Of a stretch of 64,000 bases of DNA, positions 8,706-18,171 are shown piece after piece. How positions within the stretch are numbered: the stretch's first letter is position 1; the number at the start of each line of letters is the position of its first letter. The position numbers were made by a program, and so were the translations under genes. The notes under the pieces were generated by a model. That model made no database searches. It was given only the letters and a program-made list of their open reading frames with translations, and was not told the origin of the DNA. This DNA comes from Sporofaciens musculi (GTDB taxonomy: Bacteria; Bacillota; Clostridia; Lachnospirales; Lachnospiraceae): the NCBI RefSeq assembly GCF_009830285.1, contig NZ_WUQX01000001.1, forward strand, positions 2,852,501-2,916,500, in the 5' to 3' direction.

Positions 8706-8800
8706 AAATCCCTCCAAACTTCAAAAAGCGAAGTCGGAGAGATTCCAAAGCATGGCAAATCAGCTCACCGAAACATCGTTTTTTTTATTCGGTGGGCTTG
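8706..8800 (-). promoter_or_regulatory. double-hairpin leader, copy 1
   Basis: On the minus strand a hairpin (GCCCACCGAAT ... TTCGGTGAGC) precedes a second one (CTCCGACTTCG ... GAAGTTTGGAG) that is followed by GGATTTTT and then the ATG of the small gene. The second hairpin plus T run resembles an intrinsic terminator that contains the ribosome site. Related copies are at 22853-22948, 54853-54958 and 57007-57105. Confidence 0.6.
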
Positions 8801-8911
8801 TCTTACCTGTGGTTATATAAAACAAAGCCGATAAACTGTGATTTTGATATGCTCCCCTTATGGTAGACAGATGAAATAATAAAACTGTCACTATAAGGAG
8901 GAGCATATTTT

Positions 8912-9595
8912 ATGGGACAACATTCAAAATACTCTTTTGAAATGAAATTAGATGCCGTTACAAAATATTTGGAGGGAAGCTGTTCAACAGAAAGTATCGC
9001 CCGAAGCCTGGGAACAAATGGAACACGTATCGTCGAGTGGGTGACCTTGTATCAGTCTTTAGGAATAGAGGGGTTAAAAACAACTCCAAAACTCCGTATC
9101 TATTCCGCCGAAACAAAACAAAATGCTGTTGCCGATTACCTTTCCGGCAAAGGAACATTAAGGGAAATCCAGAAAAAGTATGGAATCCGCTCAGATAAGC
9201 AGCTTCGCAACTGGATTATGAAGTATAATGGTCATGAGAAGTTAAAGACTTCTGGAACAGGAGGAACCAGCGTCATGACCAAAGGAAGAAAAACCTCATA
9301 TGAGGAACGGGTGGAAATTGTAACATACTGCATAGAGCATGGAATGGATTATGCCCAGGCAGCAGAAAAATACCAGGTATCCTACCAACAGATTTACCAA
9401 TGGACAAGGAAATACCAGTCAAACGGCGTAGAAGGGCTTATTGACAAAAGAGGGAAAAGAAAATCTGAAACAGAAATGTCGGAACTGGAGAAGCTGCGTG
9501 CGGAAAATAAGCTTCTTCAAGCGGAAAAGCGCAGAGCCCAGCTGGAGGTTGCTTTCTTAAAAAAACTCGACGAAATCGAAAGGAGGCGGTTCTAA
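8912..9595 (+). CDS. IS3-family OrfA, DNA-binding subunit
   Basis: OrfA binds the IS ends and starts the OrfAB transposase. It holds repeated helix-turn-helix units: STESIARSLGTNGTRIVEWV, GTLREIQKKYGIRSDKQLRN and DYAQAAEKYQVSYQQIYQWT. A leucine-zipper-like end reads ELEKLRAENKLLQAEKR. The first ATG (8912) follows AAGGAGG. Near the end the heptamer A-AAA-AAC (9559-9566) offers the usual -1 slip into orfB. Confidence 0.9.
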   Translation: MGQHSKYSFEMKLDAVTKYLEGSCSTESIARSLGTNGTRIVEWVTLYQSLGIEGLKTTPKLRIYSAETKQNAVADYLSGKGTLREIQKKYGIRSDKQLRNWIMKYNGHEKLKTSGTGGTSVMTKGRKTSYEERVEIVTYCIEHGMDYAQAAEKYQVSYQQIYQWTRKYQSNGVEGLIDKRGKRKSETEMSELEKLRAENKLLQAEKRRAQLEVAFLKKLDEIERRRF

Positions 9596-10482
9596 GCCAG
9601 ACACAAAATGAAACGGTTTATCTGGCGATACAGGAAATATATGACGAGCAGGGATGTTCAATATCAGAACTCTGCAGATTTGCGGGAATTTCGCGTTCTG
9701 CTTATTATAAATGGCTGAACCGAAAACCAAGTGAAAATGAGAAATTCAACCAGAAATTATGTGTCCTTATCAGAGATGCGTACGAGGAAAAAAGCGGGAT
9801 TCTGGGTTACAGGCAGATGACGATTAAATTAAACCGTGAAAATGAATTTCAAGTCAACGCAAAGAGAATCTTGCGCCTTATGCGGATTTTACATCTGAAA
9901 TCTGTGTGCCGGCGCAGGAGAAGAAACTATGTAAAATCAACGCCAGAGGTTACTGCCGAAAACATCTTAAACCGGGAGTTCCATGCGGAACGTTTTGGGG
10001 AAAAATGGCTTACGGATGTAACGGAGATGAAATATGGAGCCAGTGGGAAGGCATACCTGAGCGCCATTCTGGACTTGTCAGATAAAAGTATTGTTTCCTT
10101 TGTCATTGGACATTCCAATAATAATGCCCTTGTTTTTGAAACCTTTGACACTGCCCATGAAAACCATCCAGATGCAAGGCCTTTATTCCACAGTGACCGT
10201 GGATACCAATACACCTCAAAATACTTCCGTAAAAAGCTTAACAAAGCGGGAATGACACAAAGCATGTCAAGAGTATCCAGATGTATTGATAACGGACCAA
10301 TGGAAGCGTTCTGGGGGATGCTGAAATCAGAAATGTATTACCTGAAGAAATTTCAAACATATGAGGAGCTAAAGGAGGCTGTATCAGATTACATAGATTA
10401 TTATAATAATCATCGGTATCAGAAACGCTTAAACTGTATGACACCGATAGAATATAGAAACTATTTGAAAGATGCTGCATAA
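9565..10482 (+). CDS. IS3-family OrfB, made as OrfAB by -1 frameshift
   Basis: This is the DDE catalytic part. Read in the -1 frame from the A7 run, it continues without a stop through NETVYLAIQEIYDEQGCSI, GYRQMTIKLN, the first catalytic Asp in WLTDVTEM, the second in LFHSDRGYQYTS and the Glu in GPMEAFWGMLKSEMYY. It ends at 10482. It has no good start of its own before 9817, which supports synthesis as a fusion. All three catalytic residues are present. Confidence 0.85.
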   Translation, partial: TRRNRKEAVLSQTQNETVYLAIQEIYDEQGCSISELCRFAGISRSAYYKWLNRKPSENEKFNQKLCVLIRDAYEEKSGILGYRQMTIKLNRENEFQVNAKRILRLMRILHLKSVCRRRRRNYVKSTPEVTAENILNREFHAERFGEKWLTDVTEMKYGASGKAYLSAILDLSDKSIVSFVIGHSNNNALVFETFDTAHENHPDARPLFHSDRGYQYTSKYFRKKLNKAGMTQSMSRVSRCIDNGPMEAFWGMLKSEMYYLKKFQTYEELKEAVSDYIDYYNNHRYQKRLNCMTPIEYRNYLKDAA

Positions 10483-10489
10483 AAGCTCT

Positions 10490-10533
10490 GCCAGTCCTCT
10501 TTGCGACTGGCAGGTAAAAATTTTTATTTTTTT
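10490..10533 (+). terminator. terminator inside the IS3 right end
   Basis: GCCAGTC and GACTGGC pair, followed within a few bases by AATTTTTATTTTTTT. It ends transposase transcription. Confidence 0.7.
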
Positions 10534-10570
10534 AACTGTCTACTTGACAGGGAGCGGTTCAAAATGAAAA

Positions 10571-10587
10571 CCTCTCGGCTATGTAAT
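10571..10587. repeat. direct repeat, left side of the cargo island
   Basis: CCTCTCGGCTATGTAAT here matches CCTCCCGGCTATGTAA at 14286-14301, with one difference. Read on the minus strand both begin TTACATAGCCG, like the TTACATA motif before ICE genes. The pair brackets an AT-rich island of about 3.7 kb and could mark its insertion or its exchange by recombination. Confidence 0.55.
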
Positions 10588-10599
10588 ACTAAAAGTATT

Positions 10600-11848
10600 T
10601 TAACACATCTTTTTCAATTTAATACTGAAGTATAACGGATTATTTGATATATCCTTATACTGTTTGTATAACTCCAAAGCTAAATCAGACCCAATCATTC
10701 CTAATGACACTGCTAATGCTATTTGTGGTTTAACATCAGTAAAAATAGATGCTAACATAGGGGTATATGATAAAGGATTTTTGGCATCTCTTATAATTTT
10801 CTGAATTGTATTTATTTTTAGATTAAATATCTTATTTTCTAAATCTCTTATTGCTGGAGATATTTTAGTATTAATTATTTCTTTTACATAAAGCTGAATA
10901 TCTCCATCAATAGGAATTGATGTTGCCAACATATTAATATAACTCTTTAATTCCAACAATTCATCATTAGCTCTATGCCTAATCTCTAAAATATCATCTA
11001 TTGATAAATCTGAATAATTTGGCAAAAATAGTTCAAATGCTTCAAACGCAAGATATGAGTCTTTGTTTATCTCTACTTGTTCACAACCATTTTTATAATA
11101 TTTTTCTATAATAGAAAACAAATACTTATCGTTTGATAATGGGGCACTCCTCTTGCAACTATATTCAAAAATTGTTGCATATAATGAAAATAACATTCTT
11201 TAAGCCAAGTAAACTTTTTTATTATCGGATTTTCTATTACATAATTCCCATAGAATTGATATAAATAATTATTATATTTGGGATTAAAAGTATCATCCAA
11301 TAACTGCAAAAATCCCTATTACTTATAGTGGCATTTTCTTCTATAATATAACTATTTTCTTTGATTAAAAATCCTTTGAATCCTTTTAGCAGCTCTTTCT
11401 CAATAACTTCCATTAATTTAGAATTCTTTTTGATTCTATTAATATCACACATATTTTGAAACAAACATCCTGTAAATTCCCTATTGTTTTCTTCATCCAT
11501 TTTACTGTTTATTAAATTAGGAGCTTTATAACTATGCCCTGTTAATCTCCCCCGAAACCCATCAAATAGCCTATTTTGCATATAACTATCCACTTGTATT
11601 ACCCCTTGTTTGGAAAGATAATCTAAAGTAGGGTTTATTTCTTTTTCATTAAAAAATTCCAAAGTATCAATATAAGTATTTAAATCATTCGCTTTGTAGA
11701 ATTGTTCAGGAGATTGCCCAATCGGTAAATTTACCGTTGCCATAAATGTGGTAGGTATTTGAACCGTAATATCATCATAATACAACAAAGCAAATTTTAA
11801 TAGAGAAAAATCTTTATCATTACTATTGATTATAATATTTGTTTTCAT
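10600..11848 (-). pseudogene. unrecognised cargo protein with two frameshifts
   Basis: Three overlapping frames make one protein of about 400 residues. It starts MKTNIIINSNDKDFSLLKFA behind AGGAGA, shifts near 11310 in a T run (adding one T restores LQLLDDTFNPKYNN), and shifts again near 11190 into LFSLYATIFEYSCKR. The C-terminal part has DILEIRHRANDELLELKSYI, a charged helical stretch. It follows the DUF4062 gene by 50 bases and is probably in its operon. I do not recognise the family. As read it is inactive. Confidence 0.6.
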
Positions 11849-11898
11849 TTACTTCTCCTGCCTTTCTGAAATCACTGTTCATCCTATAAATTGCAATT

Positions 11899-12864
11899 CT
11901 ATTCCTTATTTTTACCATCGTTTAGTTTGAATCTCTCTAACTCTGATTCTACAATTTTTGTATATAAGTCATCTTTACAAGCCGTTTTCTCTGAAATTTT
12001 TATTAATGAAAGAAAGCGTTCATTATCATGTAAAGAAGAATAATAAAAATTTAGCTGTTCTAAAGAACGCTTATATACAGACAAAGAAGTTCCTGCAATA
12101 ACTTCTACCACCACACCACCTAAAGCAGTCAATAGTGCAAATAAATTCTCTTTCCACAAAAGTGATAGAACTGATGCAAAAGTAAATAGCAAAAAACCCG
12201 CAATACACATTCCTACTGATAAATAAAACGCTCTTTTTGCTTGACTTTTAGTAAGAGAATAAAATTCCTCAATCTCTCGTAAATTATGAAGCATCAGACC
12301 TAGAATATCACTATTTTCATCATTAGCTTTACTTCCTAGTAAAGTTTCTAATCCTTTTAAATAATCTTGCTTCTCATCACCAATAATTTTAGAAGATTTT
12401 ATCCAATAAGTTGAAGGTGAAAAACTAGCCAAAAATTTGGATATACTCTGAACAAATTTATTCTTAAAATCATCTATATCATCCCATAAAACAACCAACT
12501 GATTATTCAAAATCCGCTTAACAAACTTTTGATATTTCTCATCATCCACTTTACTATAATTACTTTTTAAAAAGCATACTACAGATTTACTTTTTGAAAG
12601 AGAATAAACATACTCTTCTTCAACATAACTTCTATCTGTTTGCGAAATACTTCCATATCTTTCACCTATAATCATTACTACAAATTCACAAGTATCAATA
12701 TATTTTGCAGTATACTTTTCTGTTGTGTAATTCTCCTGTACATTAAAAATGTCTAATCCTACAGGTATATGTCCCATTTCCAAAATAGACATATATGTAA
12801 ATGCACGGATTTCTTTCAAATCCATATATGTAGAAGATATAAATACTTGATATTTTCTATCCAT
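11899..12864 (-). CDS. DUF4062 protein fused to a TRADD-N-associated membrane domain
   Basis: The N-terminus MDRKYQVFISSTYMDLKEIR is the DUF4062 signature, a TIR/SIR2-like alpha-beta fold, with VVMIIGERYGS and YVEEEYVYSLSKSKSVVCFL following. From about residue 205 two hydrophobic helices (LSVGMCIAGFLLFTFAS and LFALLTALGGVVVEVIAG) are followed by YKRSLEQLNFYYSSLHDNER. This strongly resembles the two-transmembrane module found with bacterial TRADD-N proteins. Such fusions are predicted immune effectors acting at the membrane. ATG 12864 follows GAGGGTGG. The frame is intact, unlike its neighbours, and base composition is AT-rich compared with the ICE. The domain calls are from memory of the families; the defence role is inferred. 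Confidence 0.75.
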   Translation of the reverse strand: MDRKYQVFISSTYMDLKEIRAFTYMSILEMGHIPVGLDIFNVQENYTTEKYTAKYIDTCEFVVMIIGERYGSISQTDRSYVEEEYVYSLSKSKSVVCFLKSNYSKVDDEKYQKFVKRILNNQLVVLWDDIDDFKNKFVQSISKFLASFSPSTYWIKSSKIIGDEKQDYLKGLETLLGSKANDENSDILGLMLHNLREIEEFYSLTKSQAKRAFYLSVGMCIAGFLLFTFASVLSLLWKENLFALLTALGGVVVEVIAGTSLSVYKRSLEQLNFYYSSLHDNERFLSLIKISEKTACKDDLYTKIVESELERFKLNDGKNKE

Positions 12865-13042
12865 ATTTGCCACCCTCATCAAAATGATTTTTCATATTTT
12901 AGATAATTATTCATTTTTGATTATCTTTATCTTATTATCATATCATATATTTGTAAATATTTCTTTCCAAATAAATTATCTAAAGTTATATCAGTTTCAT
13001 CCTTCGCTTCAGATTCAGCCATATAAAGGGCATACACAAACT

Positions 13043-13825
13043 TCACTGCAATAATTCATTCAAGAGTTTTTGATACTTAGGAGTAAGCGATGCAATCATA
13101 AAATCATACCATGTTTTCCGAGAATATTCTCCATTTTCAACACACCATATTTTATAATGCAGTTCCTTTTCGGTATAATAATCTATTGGAACATCATTAT
13201 TACTTTCTGAGTATTTTAGCAAATAGTCACTAAATCTGTATTGATTCCGTGTATAATCAATATGTGTAAATATATCTTTATTGGGATAATACATTCCATG
13301 CAGAAATGTAGTTATGATATGGTTGATATTTTTCTTTTGTCCATCTACATATGGAAGCGTTTCTATTTCGATATGCCAAAAAGATTCACCAAACATATCC
13401 TTACATTGTTTAATAACCATAAGAAGCTTATCCATAGTATTTTCATCCATATGGACAATAATTGTTTTCTTTGTATCTAATATTGAATCATTAAATCTGA
13501 ACTGCGGACCATAAAATTTTTCAAAATTTAAAGTTGAATATGAAATTATCTGTTCTTCTGGTACAGCCAACCGTTCATCAAGTCTATACAAAATATCGCC
13601 TGAAGTAATTTGTTCGGTGATTATCCGTGCAAAAGCAGGCATTTTATCTGTAAAATCAATTACCTTTGTATCAGTCAATATATTGTATAAATAGTATTTT
13701 TGTCATAACAAAGTCCATCTCGCTTGAATACAGCTCCATTTATTTTTGTTAATCCATATTGATTTGTTTGATATGCAAATACTTCTTCCTGGACTATCTC
13801 CTCAATATCAATTATATTTTTGAAA
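13043..13825 (-). pseudogene. unrecognised cargo protein, 3' part
   Basis: An open frame runs from about 13825, with no start codon at its beginning, through IVQEEVFAYQTNQYGLTKI, YTILTDTKVIDFTDKMP and DKLLMVIKQCKDMFGESFWH to ELLQ. The first usable start is TTG 13678. The frame meets the previous one out of phase at 13812-13825, so this is probably the 3' half of a frameshifted gene. No catalytic motif is recognised. Confidence 0.5.
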
Positions 13826-14230
13826 AATAACTAATTGTAAAACCTAAAACAAGAATCGCAAATATATCATAGTCCAACTCTATTAAAGAACAAATGCCTT
13901 CACCCAGTGCAACAGTATTATAATAAACAAATTCTTCAACATTTTCTTTCCTTTTAAATCGGGTCAAAATAAAATGAAAACACCAACTATGATTATCTTT
14001 TTCAATTATATATGATAACAAAACATCTAAATCCAGTTCCAAATCAATCAATTTACCTTTTATATATTCATGCAAAGGCTTCATAAAAGGTTCAATTTCT
14101 ACGCATCTTTTCCTTGTAATATAATCCATCGGAGATCTTCTGATATTAAAAAAATATACGATACTTTTTCATATTCTTGTGATTCCACAATACAGAGTAA
14201 AAAATCTTCGATTTTTTCATTATCAATCAT
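13812..14230 (-). pseudogene. unrecognised cargo protein, 5' part, frameshifted
   Basis: ATG 14230 opens MIDNEKIEDFLLCIVESQEY and stops at 14099. A second frame, from 14129 (MDYITRKRCVEIEPFMKPLH), continues to 13812. Both are helical and acidic to neutral and look like parts of one protein that continues into 13043-13825. The cargo island's repeat lies about 55 bases upstream, so this is its first gene. Function unknown. Confidence 0.45.
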
Positions 14231-14285
14231 CTACATCACCACTCTTTCTTTTCCAAATTATACTACAAAGATTTCAATTTTTCTA

Positions 14286-14302
14286 CCTCCCGGCTATGTA
14301 AA
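14286..14302. repeat. direct repeat, right side of the cargo island
   Basis: CCTCCCGGCTATGTAA, the partner of 10571-10587. It lies between the 14352 gene stop and the first cargo gene. On the minus strand it reads TTACATAGCCGGGAGG. Confidence 0.55.
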
Positions 14303-14351
14303 AGACGGCATCAGCACTTACGCCAACACCGCCTTTTCCTCGGTCAGTCCG

Positions 14352-14681
14352 TTATAAAATTCCTGCCTTTTTCAGATACCCTACGCTGTCATAACAGCCA
14401 CGGACGTAAACCGACTGCATCTCCATATCTGTAAGTTTGTTCCTAAGCTCCATCACTTTAATGAGTGCGACACATTCTTCCTCGGTCAGTTCCGCCGATG
14501 TTTCCGTGTCAAACACACCTAAGACTTTCGGATATTTCTCATAAAGGCTCTCAATTTCGGCTCTCACGGCACGGTATTCCTCATTTTCTCTGGACAGCTT
14601 TGCTATGACAGAGCCGAGGTATTCATTAAAGATATTGCTGTGGACATCTACAAAAGTTTCAAATCTGAACGCATCAGACAT
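14352..14681 (-). CDS. 109-residue ICE protein, unrecognised
   Basis: Begins MSDAFRFETFVDVHSNIFNE and is mostly helical, with SAELTEEECVALIKVMELRN in the C-terminal half. It follows the giant helicase gene by 79 bases in the same direction and shares its base composition. It is likely an ICE accessory protein of unknown function. Confidence 0.65.
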   Translation of the reverse strand: MSDAFRFETFVDVHSNIFNEYLGSVIAKLSRENEEYRAVRAEIESLYEKYPKVLGVFDTETSAELTEEECVALIKVMELRNKLTDMEMQSVYVRGCYDSVGYLKKAGIL

Positions 14682-14760
14682 TTTTCCTCACCTCCGACTT
14701 TTTCTTATCGTCACTTATTATACTGCCCAAAATAAAGCAATACAAATGTGCAAACTGAAT

Positions 14761-15701
14761 TTACCGTTCCCTGTCCGCACATTTTTTCTCTGCCGGCTCA
14801 TCGTTCTGCTCTGGCTCATCATCAATAACAGAGTTATCCTTTTCATTCAGATTCAGTTCGATATTGAGGGCATTCAGCCTTTCCGTCTTTTCTTTCAGCT
14901 CATTTTCAAAAGCAAACGGTTTCTCAACCTCAACTTTTGCGGTTTCAAGCTGTGCGATGGTTTCCTCCTTTCTGGTCTTGGCGGCTTCCAGTCTGGCAGG
15001 GAGTTTGGCAATCTCATTCTCAATTCTGGTCAGATTGCCCAGAGCGTCCACGCCTAAATCCACCTTATATTTCCTCATTCCGCAGAGGTTTAGACAGTAG
15101 TGGGCGTTGACAGTATCATAGAAAACCTCCATCTGAAAGCCACGGTAGCTGCCGATTTCTATCGGCTGTGACATTGGATTTTCCTTGCAGATGGCAAGGA
15201 GCATCCCGCCTGCGTCCGCCTTTTCTTTGTAGGTCACTCCTTTTAAAGTCATCGGGCAGAATTTATCCTCGCCCTGCGGCTTATGCTGACTGGCAGTTTC
15301 CGCATCATTTCCATAGGCTGCAATACGTTCCTCATAATCCTTAATCTCCTGCGGATAGTTCTTTAATATCCTGTCCTCAAGGTCGTAATGCTCGGAAAGA
15401 TAGCTCTGCTTCAAGACTTTGAGCTTCGCCACCTGCATATCCAAATCCATTTTTTCCTTAAATCTTTCATCGCCTGTGGCAAGCATTTTGATCTCTGCAA
15501 AGGAGAGAGCCACTCCGTCCACGTCCTCGGCAGAACGGACAGGGCTTTTGCTCGTCATTATCTGGCTGATAAATTTCTGCTTTCCCTCCACCAACTGAAA
15601 GAGGTAGGCATCAAAGGTCTGTTCCGTCACATAGCGGTAAACTTCAACCTCTGGGAACATATTGCCCTGCCTTTCGAGCCTGCCTTGACGCTGTTCCAAA
15701 T
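14761..15701 (-). pseudogene. giant ICE helicase, C-terminal piece
   Basis: This is the last 313 codons of the interrupted helicase. It opens in frame with LEQRQGRLERQGN, helicase motif VI (Q..GR..RQGN), and ends with an acidic coiled region, EKPFAFENELKEKTERLNAL. The preceding residues, CPWRPSD, are on the far side of element 1 at 24757. Alone it has a possible start at MEQRQGR only if a start happens to be used, so the piece is not a normal gene. Stop at 14761. Confidence 0.9.
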
Positions 15702-17558
15702 CAGTCGGTCATTTTTTGCGGACAGTTCAATACATACCATCCTTTTCTGTTCCCTGCTCCTGCGTTTGCTCTCGTTTGACTTCTCCCTCTGCACCTTTTT
15801 CGCACATGTCGGGCAATATTTTGAGATAGCAGAGCCAGGGACGTATTCAACACCGCACACCATACAATTCTTTGGCGACAACGCTGTCCACCGCTTTGTG
15901 GGTGTGATATGTAATTCACCGACAAAGCCGATGAATTTATAGTAAATCTTGATTTCCTGCTTCACTGTTCCGTCTGATGACTTCTCACGCTCCGAAACAA
16001 GTATCTTGTCTATCAGTGCATTTATTACTGTTGCGTCCAGTTCCTTTAAGCCTTGATAATTGCGGATAAGGGAGAGGAAGTCACGGATTCCCTGCGATTT
16101 CTCGTAGCTTTCATTGAGCGTTTCCGTTACCTCTTTCAATCTTGCTTCGATTTCAAGCTGTTCTTTCTGGTATTTCCCTGACATCATTTCAAAATTCCGT
16201 TCGGTAATACGTTCCATGACTTTATCCTCATAGAGAGAGGAAAACAGCCTGTCAAGCTCTGCAAGGCGTTTGTTCAGCTTCTTCCGTTCTTTCTCCATTG
16301 CTTTTGCTTTGCTCTGGTCTGTTTCCGTGAGCCGCTTCTCAATCGCCCTCACCGCACGCTCGTCATTCACCGCCATATCCGCAAAACGGTTGATGTCGGC
16401 AAGGACAGCGTTAAATAAGTCCCTCGCTTCAATGCTGTGTGCGGTACACATCGTATTACCGTATCTGGCGTAATTATTACAGGAGTATTGTACGCAGTCA
16501 ATGACATCTGGGCGTTTTCTCCTGTTGGCGTTCATAGCCCGCAGAGCATAGCCGCAATCGGCACATTTGATTACGCCTGCAAAAATATTCTCAAATCCCC
16601 CTGCGTTCTGTTCCCTCCTGCGGCTTGTCATAAGCTGTTGGACGGTATCAAATTCATCCTGCGTGACTATCCCCTCATGGGTATCGGGTATCACTTCCCA
16701 TTCTTCGGGCAGCTTAGAGGGACGTTTCTTGCTTTTCATGTTGGCGGCAATCCGTTTGTAGCCTGCAAGATTTCCCGCATATATCGGGCTTCTTAAAATG
16801 CCCCTCACACTATTCTCGCTCCAGATATAGCGGTTTTCCTCGTTACCCTCAAAGTAACGCTCGTAACCTGTCACCCCCTGCTCCGCCGCATAAGCGGCAG
16901 GGCGTAAAACATGCTGTTTATTAAGGTGCTTGCGGATTTTAGAGATTCCGTTTCCTGCAAGTGCAAGGTCAAATATCTCCCTTACCACATGGGCAACCTT
17001 ATCATCAATCAATAGGTGGTTATGGTCGGCGGGGTCTTTGATATAGCCGTAGGGTGCATACGTCCCCATGAATTTCCCCTGCTGAAACCTCGCACGGTAC
17101 GCCGATTTAATCTTGACCGACACATCAGCAGAATACATTTCATTTAGGATATTGCGGAATGGGGTAATGTCCATCGCCGATTTATTGAGCGTGTCCACGC
17201 CGTCATTGACCGCTATATACCTCACATTATGCTCTGGGAAAAAGACTTCCAGATATAAGCCGCAGTCAAGGTAATTCCTCCCTAAACGTGATAAATCTTT
17301 CGTAATCACGCAGTTTATCAGCCCGTTTTCAATGTCCTTAATCATACTCTGAAAGCTCGGTCTTTGGAAATTCGTACCAGAGTAACCGTCGTCCACATAC
17401 GTTTTTGCCAAGTGCCAGCCCTGCTTTTTCACATAATCCGTGAGGATGGATTTCTGTGTGGCAATGCTCGCACTCTCATTATCTGTGCCATCATCCTTTG
17501 ACAAGCGACAGTAAATGCCGACTAAATATATTTTCTTTTCTTCTTTGATTCCTGCCAT
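15627..17558 (-). CDS. tnpX: TnpX-type serine recombinase of element 1, ending in the host gene
   Basis: It excises and inserts element 1. The resolvase domain reads IYCRLSKDDGTDNESASI, with the nucleophilic Ser in CRLS, and TKDLSRLGRNYLDCGLYLEV. A recombinase domain, a zinc ribbon (CADCGYALRA; a second Cys cluster follows) and a coiled coil are present. A further CMVCG...CPTC motif lies near the C-terminus. The reading frame crosses the element end at 15702 and ends at 15627, so about 25 C-terminal residues are encoded by helicase DNA. In the excised circle the frame would instead stop almost at once (KNDRLM then TAG). The enzyme is full length with its Ser present. Confidence 0.9.
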   Translation of the reverse strand: MAGIKEEKKIYLVGIYCRLSKDDGTDNESASIATQKSILTDYVKKQGWHLAKTYVDDGYSGTNFQRPSFQSMIKDIENGLINCVITKDLSRLGRNYLDCGLYLEVFFPEHNVRYIAVNDGVDTLNKSAMDITPFRNILNEMYSADVSVKIKSAYRARFQQGKFMGTYAPYGYIKDPADHNHLLIDDKVAHVVREIFDLALAGNGISKIRKHLNKQHVLRPAAYAAEQGVTGYERYFEGNEENRYIWSENSVRGILRSPIYAGNLAGYKRIAANMKSKKRPSKLPEEWEVIPDTHEGIVTQDEFDTVQQLMTSRRREQNAGGFENIFAGVIKCADCGYALRAMNANRRKRPDVIDCVQYSCNNYARYGNTMCTAHSIEARDLFNAVLADINRFADMAVNDERAVRAIEKRLTETDQSKAKAMEKERKKLNKRLAELDRLFSSLYEDKVMERITERNFEMMSGKYQKEQLEIEARLKEVTETLNESYEKSQGIRDFLSLIRNYQGLKELDATVINALIDKILVSEREKSSDGTVKQEIKIYYKFIGFVGELHITPTKRWTALSPKNCMVCGVEYVPGSAISKYCPTCAKKVQREKSNESKRRSREQKRMVCIELSAKNDRLIWNSVKAGSKGRAICSQRLKFTAM

Positions 17559-17612
17559 ACTGTTAAACCTCCGTCTTTGTTCTAATAGGTTTCATGTTCC
17601 ATTGCGTACATT

Positions 17613-17804
17613 CTAAGCGGATATACCCTCATTGTCGAAGGTGTCACCCTCGGCTATCATCCTGCGAATATCCTCGGAGATAATCGGGATAAACGCTTCG
17701 GCAACGGTCTGTGTGCCGACATATTCCCGACTGATAACCACCTGCACTTGTGCTTTTGGCATGATACGCTTTCTCTTTCTGTTCGCTGTCTTATCCTCGC
17801 CCAT
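17613..17804 (-). CDS. small element protein, possibly TnpW-like
   Basis: From ATG 17804, behind GGAAAGGAAG, it encodes about 63 residues; the frame is open from TTG 17879. It reads MPKAQVQVVISREYVGTQTV then AFIPIISEDIRRMIAEG. The position directly before tnpX and the short basic start recall TnpW of Tn4451-type elements, but the match is weak. Function unknown. Confidence 0.5.
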   Translation of the reverse strand: MGEDKTANRKRKRIMPKAQVQVVISREYVGTQTVAEAFIPIISEDIRRMIAEGDTFDNEGISA

Positions 17805-17875
17805 ACTCAAATCTTCCTTTCCAGACAGGTCAGGGGAGCGTTTGAAAATGCCCCCACCCTGCCAATCAGACACAA

Positions 17876-18106
17876 TCAATCCCCGCTGTTCAATTCTTTC
17901 TGCAATGCTTTAAGGAGTGCCGCCGCTTCATCAGCGGTCAACGTGATTCCCTTGCCGCACTTTTCACGGTTGGGGGAAAAGCTGCGGATGTCATACTTCG
18001 GCTCGTTCCCATTCCATGAAATCAAGTTGATTTCCTTTGTATACCCGCTGTCACTCGTAGACAATATGGCGATTTCCTTTACAATCTCATACTGGATTTC
18101 TTTCAT
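17876..18106 (-). CDS. YdbC/PC4-like ssDNA-binding protein
   Basis: The 76-residue sequence has INLISWNGNEPKYDIRSFSP and GKGITLTADEAAALLKAL, the pattern of YdbC-family proteins with a PC4-like single-strand DNA-binding fold. In a mobilizable element it may protect or organise single-stranded DNA in transfer or replication. It lies between parB and tnpX in one run of genes and overlaps the next frame. Confidence 0.75.
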   Translation of the reverse strand: MKEIQYEIVKEIAILSTSDSGYTKEINLISWNGNEPKYDIRSFSPNREKCGKGITLTADEAAALLKALQKELNSGD

Positions 18107-18171
18107 TTCTGCCTTGCCTTTCTGTTTTTTATCTGTTCAGAGTTTTGTATTTACCTCCCGAAAAGAGAAGA

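Larger units (their letters stand above)
8851..10555 (+). mobile_element. IS3-family (IS150-like) insertion sequence
   Basis: The ends GCTCCCCTTATGGTAGACAG (8851-8870) and, inverted, GCTCCCTGTCAAGTAGACAG (10536-10555) match at 15 of 20 positions. Inside are orfA and orfB joined by a frameshift site. I see no clear target duplication. The left flank retains the distal part of a terminator like that after the KTR gene of element 2, so the insertion probably removed adjacent ICE sequence. Confidence 0.85.
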
